Assembly: GCA_013368315.1 (NCBI GenBank)
Contig: JAACJM010000001.1
Location: forward strand, 186,001 to 250,000
DNA: 64,000 bases
Source of the DNA: Tetrapyrgos nigripes
Lineage: Eukaryota; Basidiomycota; Agaricomycetes; Agaricales; Campanellaceae
Reading direction: 5' to 3'
Shown one piece after another: positions 1 to 9,829 of the stretch. Every line of letters begins with the position of its first letter. Within the stretch, counting starts at the first letter, position 1. Made by a program: the position numbers and the translations under genes. The notes beneath the pieces were generated by a model. That model ran no database searches, was not told the DNA's origin, and worked only from the letters and a program-made list of their open reading frames with translations.

Positions 1-1822
1 AGCATGGACATGGGAACGGATAGGATGGCTGCGAGCAGGAACCCGAACAAAGCTGCCCAGACCGGGAGCTGAGTAGGGAAGAGGTGGATCGAAACCAGCA
101 AAAAGACCATGGCGATTATACCGACCAAACCGTACCAGTACAGTGGCACCTCGGGGTAGGCCTGCATGAGACGTGAGTGAACATCACGTTCATCCTTCAA
201 GCTCGAGCGGAAGCGGCGAGCAATATCACGACCGAACCACAGGAAAGTGTGGACAAAGACGGCGGTGAAGGCGGCGAAGGCACAAGCGTAGGCGACGGCC
301 AAGGTTGCAGGGATGAAGACGGGAGAGTAGTTATGGTATTTGGCAGAGTCGAACAAGCCATCAGTAACAACTTGAGTGGGGTCATAAGGTGCGCCAGTAT
401 TGTCGAAAGACAGGAAAGATGAAATGGGCAGGAAAGCGGTGTTAAAAGTGTTCGAGACTAAATCAAAGCGAATCAGAAAATGAGCAAATTAACGGGGAAA
501 CTGATTGCGTACAATAAATGGCGGGTGCCACAACCCAAAACATGAGTACAAGGGCAATGATAGTGTTCAATTCAGACCACCACTAGAGAAAGGTCAGCAC
601 GATGTGACCGCTAGATCAAACAGACACATACCGGTGTGACCAAAGGACTGCCAATGTACGCAATCATCGACCAGTCGAAAGTAAGGATCCCCATACCAAG
701 ACCGGTGTTCGTGCCGAACAGCGTGTTGACAACAACATTGTTGGGTGCAATCCAGCACACCCAGTTAAAGAGGCTGAGAGCAGTGAACAAGTACCCAGGA
801 AGCCAATACCATGCAAAGCTACCAAAGGCGACGAGGAGGAAAAAGCGTTCTCGCGACATGTGTCCACGATCACGTTTCCCATAAGTTTTGTGCAAGGTGT
901 TGAAAAGGGCAGAGTTGACCAGTGCACCGGGCCAGATCATGGACGAGGGCCATACAACGAACTGACGAAGCATGCCGCCGAGAGAGAACCCCAGGACTTG
1001 GGAACCCAAGACCAGGAGGATTTTGTAGGCATACGTGAGCTGTTGGTTGTAAAAAAAGATCTGGGTAGCGATGATGTCGGTTGCGTAGGCACCACTGACG
1101 GTAAGGTTCGCCATGATAGTGATGCAGACGTGCTCCTTAATAGTGAAGGGTCCTGGGTTAAGAGTCCATCGGAAGCCAAAGGTGTTGAACTCGTAGGTAG
1201 GTAAGATCCTCTCCAAGAGCTTTCCGAAAGGCAGCGAGATCAACTGGACAACTATACCAGTGATGTAGACGGAGGGATCTGAAATCATAAAGATGAGAGT
1301 AGATACTAAAAAGCCGAATGAAATATACATACAGCGAGTACCGAAGAACTGGTTCAGACCAGTGACAACACAGGTGAAGAATATACCAAGGAACCACATT
1401 CTGAACGTGTTCACAGGGATGGTGGGGTCGTCAACACTTGACACTGCCGCACGAACTTCGGGATAAGGTGATTCGCTGAGGAAACATCAATACATAGAAC
1501 ATAGATGAAAAGTGTGAACGTACTCATCAAAGTCAATAGCGGTGGAGTTGCGAGATTCTGCCCTCGAGGTGGAGAAACGATCCGAGTCCGAGTCATTGTC
1601 GGAAGGGTCGTAGAACTTGTGGGACTTCTTGTCGGCGAGCTCCAAGGACTCAACGGAAGCATGAAGAGGTCGTTTGAGGTCAATGTTGGGATCGTTAAGA
1701 TGCTCCATGACAAAATCGGTGTCGATGTCTTCGGGGACATCAGGGACATGACGAGGGCGTAAGTACTGCATGGGGAATGGGACGTTGGCCGTCGACGTAG
1801 AGTAGACTTTGGTGTCTTCCAT
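1..1822 (-). CDS. OPT-family oligopeptide transporter, 3' part cut by window edge
   Basis: Proton-coupled importer of small peptides (or peptide-like metal chelates) at the plasma or an internal membrane. The start is the ATG at 1822. The first exon encodes an acidic cytosolic leader of about 110 residues. It splices near 1510 to an exon reading DESPYPEVRAAVSSVDDP, followed by PVNTFRMWFLGI; both are characteristic of fungal OPT proteins just before TM1. Many hydrophobic segments follow, including NPGPFTIKEH and WVCWIAPNNVVVN, also typical of the family. Further exons run leftward to base 1, where the frame is still open inside a membrane segment (YWYGLVGIIAMVFLL), so the C-terminus is missing. 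OPT proteins are usually 700-900 residues; roughly two thirds is present. Substrate cannot be predicted. The family assignment is firm. Confidence 0.93.
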
Positions 1823-2842
1823 GGCAAAGACTGACTGAAGCAGACTTGTTCAAGGAGAACCGCAGCTGATGGCGGAGGGGGGTGAAGGGAAGGTGGGGGG
1901 AGAACAGTGGCTCAAAGCTGGTCTTATGAAGGTCGTCGCTTACGGATCCTGACGAACATTTGAATCTATATTGTTCACATATGGTAAAGAAGAGACGTCC
2001 GAAGTTGCAGAGAACAATTAGACAATAGAGAAGTTTGAAACGATGAACAAAAAAGACCAGGATACTTACGGGGTTAGCGGCGTGGTTTTGACAATAAGCA
2101 GACCCGGGATTTCAATCCGAGCATACGCGATTGCCAGAATTGACTCAAGGAATCGATGACTCGACCCAGGAAAAGGGTCGCAACTTCCTCTTCCTCTTGG
2201 CTTAGGGTCCTACCACCCTTATGGCAGAGTTATAGACAAGTCATATGTAGAGATAGAAGGGCTGGCACGATGAGAGCAGGAGAAATAAGACACATGGATG
2301 GCAGACAAGAGACAAGACGACCGAAATTGCAGGCACGGCTTTCTCACCTTATTGTGTTTTTATTGTTAAAGATGCTGGTAAATCAGATCTTAGATCTCCG
2401 AGTCGCACTATCTTATCGCACAGCCACGAATGATTAGTCTCGTTGACGATACCCATGTGTGTATGTAACGAATGATGGAGACTGGAGAACAAAAAGATAC
2501 GTCTTTCTATTTTATGCTTTTTGCTTGTACTGGCAAGGTCCTCGCGCAGACCGTGTAGCGTAATAACCAAGTTAGTGCGTTGCTGGTACATAACGTTCCT
2601 CCTCCAAAAAAAATACGTCTTTCTATTTGTCAGCTTTGAGGTTCATTCTGAGAGGGACCAGTTCGCCGTAATCATCTTTTTTTTTTTGAAGTGAGCATCC
2701 AGTAAACAAGTTACCAAGAGTTTATCGTTCATTATCAACCAACGATTTGCAGAATGAAGGTACGATATATGATACATATGATAGGATGGACGGTTGTGTT
2801 CAACAGTCCCTACTAAGCGGCACCTTCTTCTGCTCTTCAGGT
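1823..2842. other. Intergenic: OPT promoter side
   Basis: This is the upstream region of the OPT gene and the downstream side of the membrane-protein gene. Only short unsupported frames are present (for example 2156-2437), with no splice-consistent gene. An 11-base T run lies near 2680. Confidence 0.5.
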
Positions 2843-4148
2843 CTATACAATCAAGCTACGCTCCTTTTTGGAGATAGGACTTACAGGAGACTCGATTTTC
2901 GTAGTGCTGCCTCCTCCTTCCGAGGATATTATCGACATGCCAGCATAGTTGTGTTCGAAGGACAGACTAGTCGTTGTGACACGATCCACGGTGTCTCGCG
3001 ACCAGCCTTTTCCTAAGGCAATCCTGCAGATGATGAATTGCGGTGATAGTGCCTAGTCGTCGGCCGCAAGGTCAGCAGTAGAAGTGACATGATCGTTCCA
3101 GCTACTCACGGAAAAGTCCCCCCAAACTTGGACAAACGCGATGGACGTAGGGCTGTGTTTGGCGTATGAAATCAAATAGGCAATCCCAAGAATGGTGAAG
3201 GGCAAAGCACTCTCCACCATGATGGATACTATGCTATTGTACATTTTTCCGTGTTCCTGTCAAACAATATATATAAGTGACTAGGCATAGAGGCGAGCGA
3301 GACGACGTACAGGACCAAGAACTTTGATCACTTGGTTGCGCACAGTCAACAGGCGAAGACATATGAGCATCGTCACGATGATGTTCATACTAATAGTCAG
3401 AGAGACGTAGGGAATCCCAAAGTCCACTGCATGGCCCTTGAAGAAGTTGGCACCGGGCTGAGCACTTTCAAAAATAAGCAAAATAGCCATTGCTGAAGAG
3501 AGGGTCACTGAGGAACTGCCTATACGGAGTAGCTTTACAACACTCACATAGCGCTCCCAGGAATATGACAGCAGGAAAGGCAATGACTGCCAATCCCGAT
3601 CGTCCCCAGATCATACAGCAGCGATAGAGCTGAACGATCTGTTAGAGACGAATAAATCCGAGGTTTTGTCACACTCACAAGCATGGCATCTGCCATAAAA
3701 TTCATCGCGACACCGGCAGTCGTTCCCAAAGTATTATACCAAGCCGAGATGTTTTCTCCAAGGAACGCAGCTGAACCATCCGGGTCACGAAAGTCAATCC
3801 ACACATGCTGCCCGAAAACCGCGTTACACGACAATGCGATAATCCAAAGCGCCAAAAGAACTCCTCCATAGCTGATATAAAACGTGGCTTCGGACACACG
3901 ACGATCATGGATCAAAAATCGACAGGATAGGAAATAAACGACAAGATGGATTCCTGTGTGCAAGGACGCATCAGTCAGACGGAGCAGGTAAGTGATGGGA
4001 CGGTGAAACGCGGTAAAGACCGTCCTTGGTTTCGAGATGGCTTACATCAAGATGACTTACCGAACAAGATCGCAGTGATTTGCCCTCCGATATAGAAGGA
4101 ACGCTCAAAAGTGAGCTCGTATGAGGTGTCCAGAGCCTGGCTGTCCAT
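2843..4148 (-). CDS. Multi-pass membrane protein of an Agaricomycete-expanded family
   Basis: Function unknown. Six exons can be joined from the ATG at 4148: 4061-4148, 3679-3953, then exons near 3548-3644, 3312-3493 and 3112-3258, and a last exon ending at the stop at 2843. The joins use normal GT-AG introns and keep frame. The product has about six or seven hydrophobic segments. Landmarks are SFYIGGQITAILFGIHLVVY near the N-terminus, SYGGVLLALWIIALSCNAVFGQ, and a predicted cytosolic tail with LSPQFIICRIALGKGWSRDT. I recognise this as a family present in many copies in Agaricomycetes, with no assigned role. It resembles other 7TM-like fungal proteins in size, but no receptor motif is visible. 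The last exon is easy to miss, because the frame also reads through the intron donor near 3111 to a stop at 3056. Confidence 0.82.
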
Positions 4149-5205
4149 GATTCCCGTCGTTTACCAGGGGTGGGGGGATGGTGACGGTCCAACACGCAAG
4201 TCCTAGCCTAAGGTCAACGTTTATAGCCTTCCTCATCAAGCTTCCATGTCACCTTTCGATTCATACGGCCTCTTCGGAAGAGATGTGGGCCATTTGGCCT
4301 TGTGTGACAGCTAAGAAGCTGCTTAGATTAAGCAGGAATACTGAAGCAAGAGCATTCGGGAAGTCTTGGGACACATGCAGTCCGGCTTGTCTTGAAAGGT
4401 CTGAGGACAAAGAGAGCTCATGTCCGTGGAAGAGAAAACCGAAAAGACCGAGGACACAGCCACATTTCGCCCTCGCGCTGATTCCCTTGATCCCAACGCT
4501 TCTTGAACGCTTTGCAGTCTATTCGAGGGTGCCTCGTTCTCACTTTCACGACCTGAAAGAAGGTCATACCACCATTTCTGTGAGCCCTGAGGTGAGTTCC
4601 ATTCATAAGTCCAGAACTTGGTGTTCCGAGAAGTGGCAAGTGCTCCGAGTCATGACGTGGCCGGTCAAATTTTTGCGAGTGTATCGTCAATGTTGAATGT
4701 CACAGTAACTGGCATACGGAATAATTCTGAGATCGCCAGACTCGTCACCAAGGGTCGCCGATGGAGTGATACAGTATACTTACGTGGTACCGTACGGTGT
4801 TGTAGTAATAATACTATCATTTCATTCAATTCGTCAGTGACGGGCAACGGACTAGTACTCTTGGAAAAACGACGAATATCTTGGCCTGTAAGGGGTAACA
4901 TCGGCAAGCGACGAATTTACACCCCGTTACACTCAAAAGCATCAAAACTCACCTAAAAATGGGTATTTTTTCGTCGCCTTCGTGTAACGGGTAACTTCCG
5001 TAAATGACGAAACAAAAGGTTCGTCAGAGCTGTAACAGGAGGACGAATTGATTAAAATGCTTATACAGTAATGTCTACATACAAGCTTTACGACCCATGC
5101 CTTCGCCATGGGAACTCGCTACGGCATGGATCGACAGCTTGTCTGTTAGTATTATGAATAAATAAAGGGATCTACATACATGGTACCAATATAGTACATT
5201 AGTAC
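4149..5205. other. Intergenic, with orphan frame and possible small transposon
   Basis: An uninterrupted 172-codon frame lies at 4178-4696 on the plus strand, but its product has no recognisable motif and it overlaps the promoter of the neighbouring gene. A possible miniature element is listed separately at 4824-5053. Confidence 0.4.
4824..5053. mobile_element. Candidate miniature element with TTCGTC/GACGAA motifs
   Basis: The left end reads ATTCAATTCGTC and the right end GACGAATTGATT. These form 12-bp terminal inverted repeats with one mismatch. The hexamer TTCGTC or its complement GACGAA recurs at least seven times inside about 230 bp, in both orientations. That is the pattern of subterminal transposase-binding repeats. 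A short ATT duplication flanks the inner 9-bp repeats. No coding capacity is present. The repeats are short, so chance cannot be excluded. Confidence 0.35.
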
Positions 5206-6203
5206 TCAGAAAGACGGAATGTCCAGGTCATCTTCGATATACACAGACATGTCTTGTTGATGATCCAAAAAGTGTTCCTGGGCCCAATCTCTGATTTTGT
5301 CAAAGTTTCGACAAGTATGGACAACGTCGCTTCTCTCGAAAGCCTTCTGCGACCGGTGGGACCACTGCCATACCAGGGGAGTTATATCCGCAGAACACTG
5401 GATCGACTGTCGCAAGGAAGACACGCAATGGGCCATATGAGGTGTATGAATGCCTTCTGGACTCGGTGGATAGTACTCTGGATACATGGCTTTCCTCATT
5501 TGGTTCTGAGTAAGTAGAGCATGATTAGAGCGTCACTGAGCATAGGAATGAAAGAGAACTCACCAGGCAATGAAGTTGATGAAAGACATCAAGTCTGGGA
5601 TTGCATCAAGTGAGTCAAGACGGGAATACTAAAGTACACTACAGCGCACTTACGCTATCATGTAGTGATCTTCTTCGCCAAGGACAGGATAGGTCTTGTT
5701 TGACAGTAGTTTAGCTTCCTCTCTAGGAATCTTGTTGTAGGCAACTGTCAGAGTGAGTCGTTAGTACAAACGGAGGATACCTCATGCAGGGAAGCACCAA
5801 CATTCGTAGAGACTCTCCCAGGCTGCATCTACCTCTTCTGAGGGAGGCTGGTCGTATATCGGTATATCACGTCCAAATCCGCTATCAAATTTGACTGTAC
5901 GGTATTCTATGGCTCCTTGAGCAGGAGCTAAGCACATGTCAAACACGCTGCGACGCTCGTGGATAATGGACAATACTCACAGTACAAGAACTTTGAAGCT
6001 TCAGTGGTCTGATGATTTTTTGACAACCAGTGAAATATAAGGAGGACGTTCAGGCAGAGCGACAAAGCTAGAAATACGAAGCAAAGACACCCTTGTCGAC
6101 TTCGGCAGCGTTGTCTCGACAAGAAAGCCTCCTGATTGTCCGAGTCGAAATCCCTATCGTTGAGAGGCAGATAAGCGGCTGACTTGCGAGACATAATCGA
6201 CAT
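5206..6203 (-). CDS. UstYa-like (DUF3328) oxidative cyclisation protein
   Basis: Members of this family catalyse oxidative cyclisation of ribosomal peptides in fungal dikaritin pathways. Five exons join cleanly: 5981-6203, 5802-5927, 5654-5744, 5564-5594 (31 bases) and 5206-5505, giving about 256 residues. A short basic cytosolic stretch precedes one transmembrane segment (about residues 39-60), as in type II membrane members. Both family signature motifs HxxHC are intact: HQLHC at about 152-156 and HMAHC at about 180-184, followed by SSLRQSIQCSAD. The tail HTCRNFDKIRDWA is also typical. The donor of intron 2 (GTTGGT) is weak. ATG 6203 or 6194 could be the start. The gene diverges from the repeat precursor at 7575 with 1.4 kb between them, which suggests co-function. 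Family identity is firm; the substrate link is inference. Confidence 0.93.
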
Positions 6204-7574
6204 AATCAATACGAGAGTTTTGAACGTGACAGTGTAGATTCATAGTATAAATACCAGTCGGTACCGTCAAAACCAAGGGGAAAGTACTCCTGAGGATCAA
6301 AAAACGTCGCATCGCACGTCTCTAGTGGACAGCCTCTGATGAGCCCAGTCAGGAGTTTGTCGCCCGTGAAACGTTGGGTTAATCAACGACATAGATGGCG
6401 GATGAAATGGAGTTGCAAAATGGTCCAAGCTGAAGTAACGCCGTCATTTTCCGAATGAAGATATGCGAGTTGTCAATCTACAGGTACGACCTGTTCTGCG
6501 GAACGGCTTCGAATTGAAAGCCAAGGTACAACGCGTAGTCGGAGGGTTCCTAGAGATTCCTCCGGTGATTAAACCGCACATAGGGAGGGAAAGAACAGAG
6601 AGACGAGGCATACAAAGACAGTGCATTGAAAAACTGCTGACGACAAAGGCAAGCAGAAATTACTCGGTCAGTAGTGTTGACAAGGTGACGAGGAACTTGT
6701 AGTGAAGCTAGTGAAGATCGGAGTTTGCCTTTCTTGGTCACTCCTCTCCAACTCCTCTCACACCGGTACCTGTCCCTGCACTAGTCTAGTCATTGCTTAC
6801 TCCGTCTTGTCTCTGACCGAGACTGTTTGTAGCAATTCAAATTTCTTGGTCGACCAGAGCCAAACCAGAGCAGGTTCATCTATCATTAGATTAAATATTA
6901 ATTTTTAGAACGCAGCAAATTATCAAATTTGAGCTCAAGTCGCAAGGTCCCATCTCGCTAGTCTAGTCTGGGAGCTATATACGTACTGCATACCCTCTCT
7001 CCTATCAAGAATGATTTGTGCGCAGGAATCATTGTCTATTTTCCGTCACCCCTGCATCTGTTAGTAACTAGTTCGATACATATTTTCTCGGACTTGCGCC
7101 CGGGCCTCTCGTGTCTTGTCCAGTTGCTCATCGCTTTACTGGCATCACGGCGAATCCCTCAAGATAGATCCAGATGCAGACTTCGGACAGTTGTTCGACA
7201 GTACTCATCTCAGGTCTCTTACTCACAAGGTAAGTTCTGTATTGCTCAAAATGCTCGCGTACGGGATTTGATAAATTCTCTCGGTCGACATCATCAGTTC
7301 CTTTCTCTGCCACTATCACCAATCCCATCATGCTATCCCTGGACATTCGATCTGAGTCAGTTTACAGATTTGAAATGCAGTGCTAGCGCTGGTCCGCGCC
7401 AAAGCGGCAAGTTGACAATGCGAAACACATAGTAGGCATCGGAGCACGGCGTTGGTACTGGTGTCTGGATTGATAAAAGGCAAGCCTCGCTGAGCCTGAA
7501 AGTCACTCCCAACTACTCCAGTCTTCCTTTATCCTCTAGTCTCAAGTCTCTTCAGCCAATACACTCTTTTCACG
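6204..7574. other. Divergent intergenic region between UstYa-like gene and repeat precursor
   Basis: About 1.4 kb serves as the shared upstream region of two diverging genes. No convincing third gene was found; several short frames (for example 7016-7432 plus, 7128-7346 minus) lack motifs and splice support. A TATA-like GATAAAAGG near 7472 and a CT-rich stretch at about 7520-7555 precede the precursor start, and are plausible core promoter elements. Confidence 0.45.
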
Positions 7575-8051
7575 ATGAAGTGCTTCATATTCCCGATCCT
7601 CTTCGGTGCATCCGTCTTTCACTCTGTGCATGTCGTGGTCGCTGCTCCGGTCACCAACGTTGCAGGTGAGATGTCAATCGCGACCATATTTCGAGGTGAT
7701 GCTCAACTACTGGAGTAGACTTGGTTATATCTTCGACGGATAGTAGTCAAGCTGCAGACGCAACCACTATAAACAGGGCGGACATTTTTGCTTTTACGTC
7801 CTGGGAGCCCAAGGACGCTTCTTCGTGAGCTTACTCTTCCTCTCCTGTTCTTTCTGGTCCTGATTGTTCTTTTTGGTTTTAGCCCAGACTCGGAGCCTTC
7901 AAAGCGAGACGTTGAGCCCATTTTTGCCAAAGATACTTGGGAATCCGAGAAGCGAAATGATCAGATATTCGCCGTGATTGCTTGGGAGCCAGAGGAATCA
8001 GAGTCATCTGCTAGTTCTGCTACGGCGATGCCAACTGCCACCGATGACTAG
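7575..8051 (+). CDS. Secreted Kex2-processed repeat precursor (candidate RiPP precursor)
   Basis: Three exons (7575-7665, 7719-7824, 7883-8051) give a 121-residue product. Residues 1-24 form a signal peptide, with cleavage probably after VVVAA. Three repeats follow a shared pattern, I-F-A-x-x-x-W-E: IFAFTSWEP (53-61), IFAKDTWES (79-87) and IFAVIAWEP (94-102). Repeats 2 and 3 are preceded by the dibasic Kex2 site KR (73-74 and 89-90); repeat 1 is preceded by NR (49-50). The spacers and tail are acidic and Ser-rich. There is no C-terminal CaaX box, so it is not a basidiomycete pheromone. Signal peptide, KR-bounded near-repeats and a divergent UstYa-like neighbour match the layout of dikaritin precursors such as UstA. 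A Kex2-processed structural or signalling peptide (KEP type) without oxidative cyclisation is the main alternative. Intron 2 separates repeat 1 from repeats 2-3. Confidence 0.82.
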
Positions 8052-8539
8052 CAGGGTCTTTTTGAACGATAAAGTCAATCTGATGGGAAGCACTGTTCTA
8101 ACTTATTATTTATTTAGCCCTACCTTCGAGTTGAGTCCTAATTAGCCATGATGGTCACCGTCGTTTCCCTCACTACTTCAGCCACACTGTATCTGTATCC
8201 TTCTCTGTAATGTACATACCTTTTGAGCTCTATACTCACTAGAGCGCGCCACTATTTACCGTGTAATTTGATGTTCTAGTAGCTGCCTATTGATACTATA
8301 TTATTGATATTTGCACTTTTCCAGATTTTTTCCAAGCACAGCCAATGAACGAAGACAAGACGACCACCCATGATATGGTCATGTTAGTTTCCAAGTTCAG
8401 CACGCTTTCAGTGACGCAAAAACTCAAATAAGAAGTGCTCAGTTAGCAAACATACAATGGAATTGATACAGAGGAGTAGTAATGCTACTGTAAATAAAAA
8501 TACAACATAGGGCCAGAATCATGCAGAAGAAGCCGAAAA
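8052..8539. other. Convergent 3' region
   Basis: This lies between the stop of the repeat precursor and the stop of the Con-6 gene. It is AT-rich, with polyadenylation-like signals such as TTATTTATTTAG near 8106, and no coding signal. Confidence 0.5.
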
Positions 8540-9113
8540 TTAGAGTGCTTCGTTCTCATCCAAAATCTCCCTCGCGTGCTCCTTGGTAGATTCAGAAATG
8601 TTTGGGTCTGCGAAAGAATCATCGTAAATAGTACGTACCCAACGGTTTGCATGCGACTTACTGTTCAATGTGGCCTTGTGGCCTCCAAGGACATGGTTGC
8701 GGTGTTGGTCGCCACCGGTTTCCCGAGCACCAGATTCGAAATCCTCAAGCTGTCCTGCTTTGTCGAGGACGTTGTGGGCTTTCGCTTTAGCTTCGTCAGA
8801 TGTGCGATCGTCTATTGTGCTGGGAATTAGAGCAAAGGTGAGCCGTTAGAAAGGGGTTCCACGTACTGTTTAAAGTAGCCTTGTAGCCACCAAGGACATG
8901 ATGCTCGTATTGCTCTTGGGAGACCTCGGAAGGGGCTCCCTGCATGTCGTTCAGTCTGTCCCTAGCGTTGTTCTTCACCTCTTCAGAAGTGTTCGGATTG
9001 TTGATAGTAGCCTTAAGACCACCTGCGACGTTGGCGGGGTTCTTGTGACCTAAGAACACATTAGACGCTTTGAACAGGAAGCGAAAAATGTCGAAAAACC
9101 TACCGGATGACAT
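8540..9113 (-). CDS. Conidiation-specific protein 6 (Con-6) family stress protein
   Basis: Small hydrophilic protein; relatives are induced during sporulation or stress, and molecular function is unknown. Four exons give 136 residues. The first coding exon is only 10 bases (9104-9113, MSSG with a split Gly codon). Three Con-6 repeats are visible: NVAGGLKATINNPNTSEEVK (about 10-38), HVLGGYKATLNNDRTSDEAK (54-83) and HVLGGHKATLNNPNISESTK (104-134). The introns in repeats 2 and 3 fall at the same place, after the first base of codons 65 and 115. Family assignment is firm. The upstream 700 bp contains AGGGG sites that could be stress elements, but this is inference. Confidence 0.93.
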
Positions 9114-9829
9114 GGTTGAAGATTTAGTTTGATGGGTTGGTTAGCTGATGAGCTTAACTTCAGAGGATGAACTGATAGAGAACTGATTGCAGACTTCGAG
9201 CCTTTATATACCACTACGAGGCCTAGTTAGGGTGCTCGATGGTGTCGAGAGTCTCTGCGTCATTTGAAAAGCTTGGTTGATGTCATTGAGCGATGCTTAC
9301 CACGCAGACATTGATCGCTACAGGTAATCGGCGCAGATACAAGACACTTTGGAGTAGTAAGGCAACTTCACCAGGGAAAGAGACTGAGGAGCCCATCTGA
9401 ATCGGGAGAGGTTCCCTTCCGTTTATGTAACCTTATGTGGTCTGCGGCTTGAGGGGGAGACAAGGAAGAGGAGGAAAAGTAGTCCGTGAGTTAAATTGAC
9501 AGAGGTGAAAGAGGAGTCCGCTTAAACGTCTTATTATTAAGCTAGCCTGCTAGCTTGAGTCTGCCTAGGGGAGACTAGCTTAAACGGGAATCTAGAAAAG
9601 GTACTTCACGCCACTTACATACACGTCCACCATGACCATCACTATCCGCGACGCGTCCACTGCTACATACACGCCTTAGGATCCTCATAACCTATCGAGA
9701 ATGAACGTGACTGCGATGTATCGTGTATTCCTGCGGACCCGCGTGAAGTTCTGACAAAGTCCCGTTGCAACAATCTAGACCTTGGTCCCATCGTTTCTCT
9801 CCCACTGGCAGAACCGTAACGTCTTCAGC
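9114..9829. other. Divergent promoter region of Con-6 and TMEM205-like genes
   Basis: About 0.7 kb separates the two start codons. It holds AGGGG motifs (around 9450 and 9568) and a nested palindrome listed separately. No gene was found. Confidence 0.5.
9537..9583. promoter_or_regulatory. Nested inverted repeat in divergent promoter
   Basis: TTAAGCTAG (9537-9545) is matched by CTAGCTTAA (9575-9583). Within it AAGCTAGC and GCTAGCTT form a perfect 8-bp inverted repeat with a 2-bp spacer, and AGTCT pairs with AGACT. GCTTAAACG occurs just outside (from about 9520) and again over the right arm. Regulatory function is inferred. Confidence 0.35.

Noticed and set aside
7016..7432. 138-codon plus-strand frame between the UstYa-like gene and the precursor
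   Set aside because: No signal peptide, domain or splice-consistent extension; composition looks non-coding. I specifically looked for a second DUF3328 gene here and found no HxxHC motif.
7575..8051. Repeat precursor as a lipopeptide mating pheromone
   Set aside because: The C-terminus is TATDD with no CaaX cysteine, and a clear secretory signal peptide is present.
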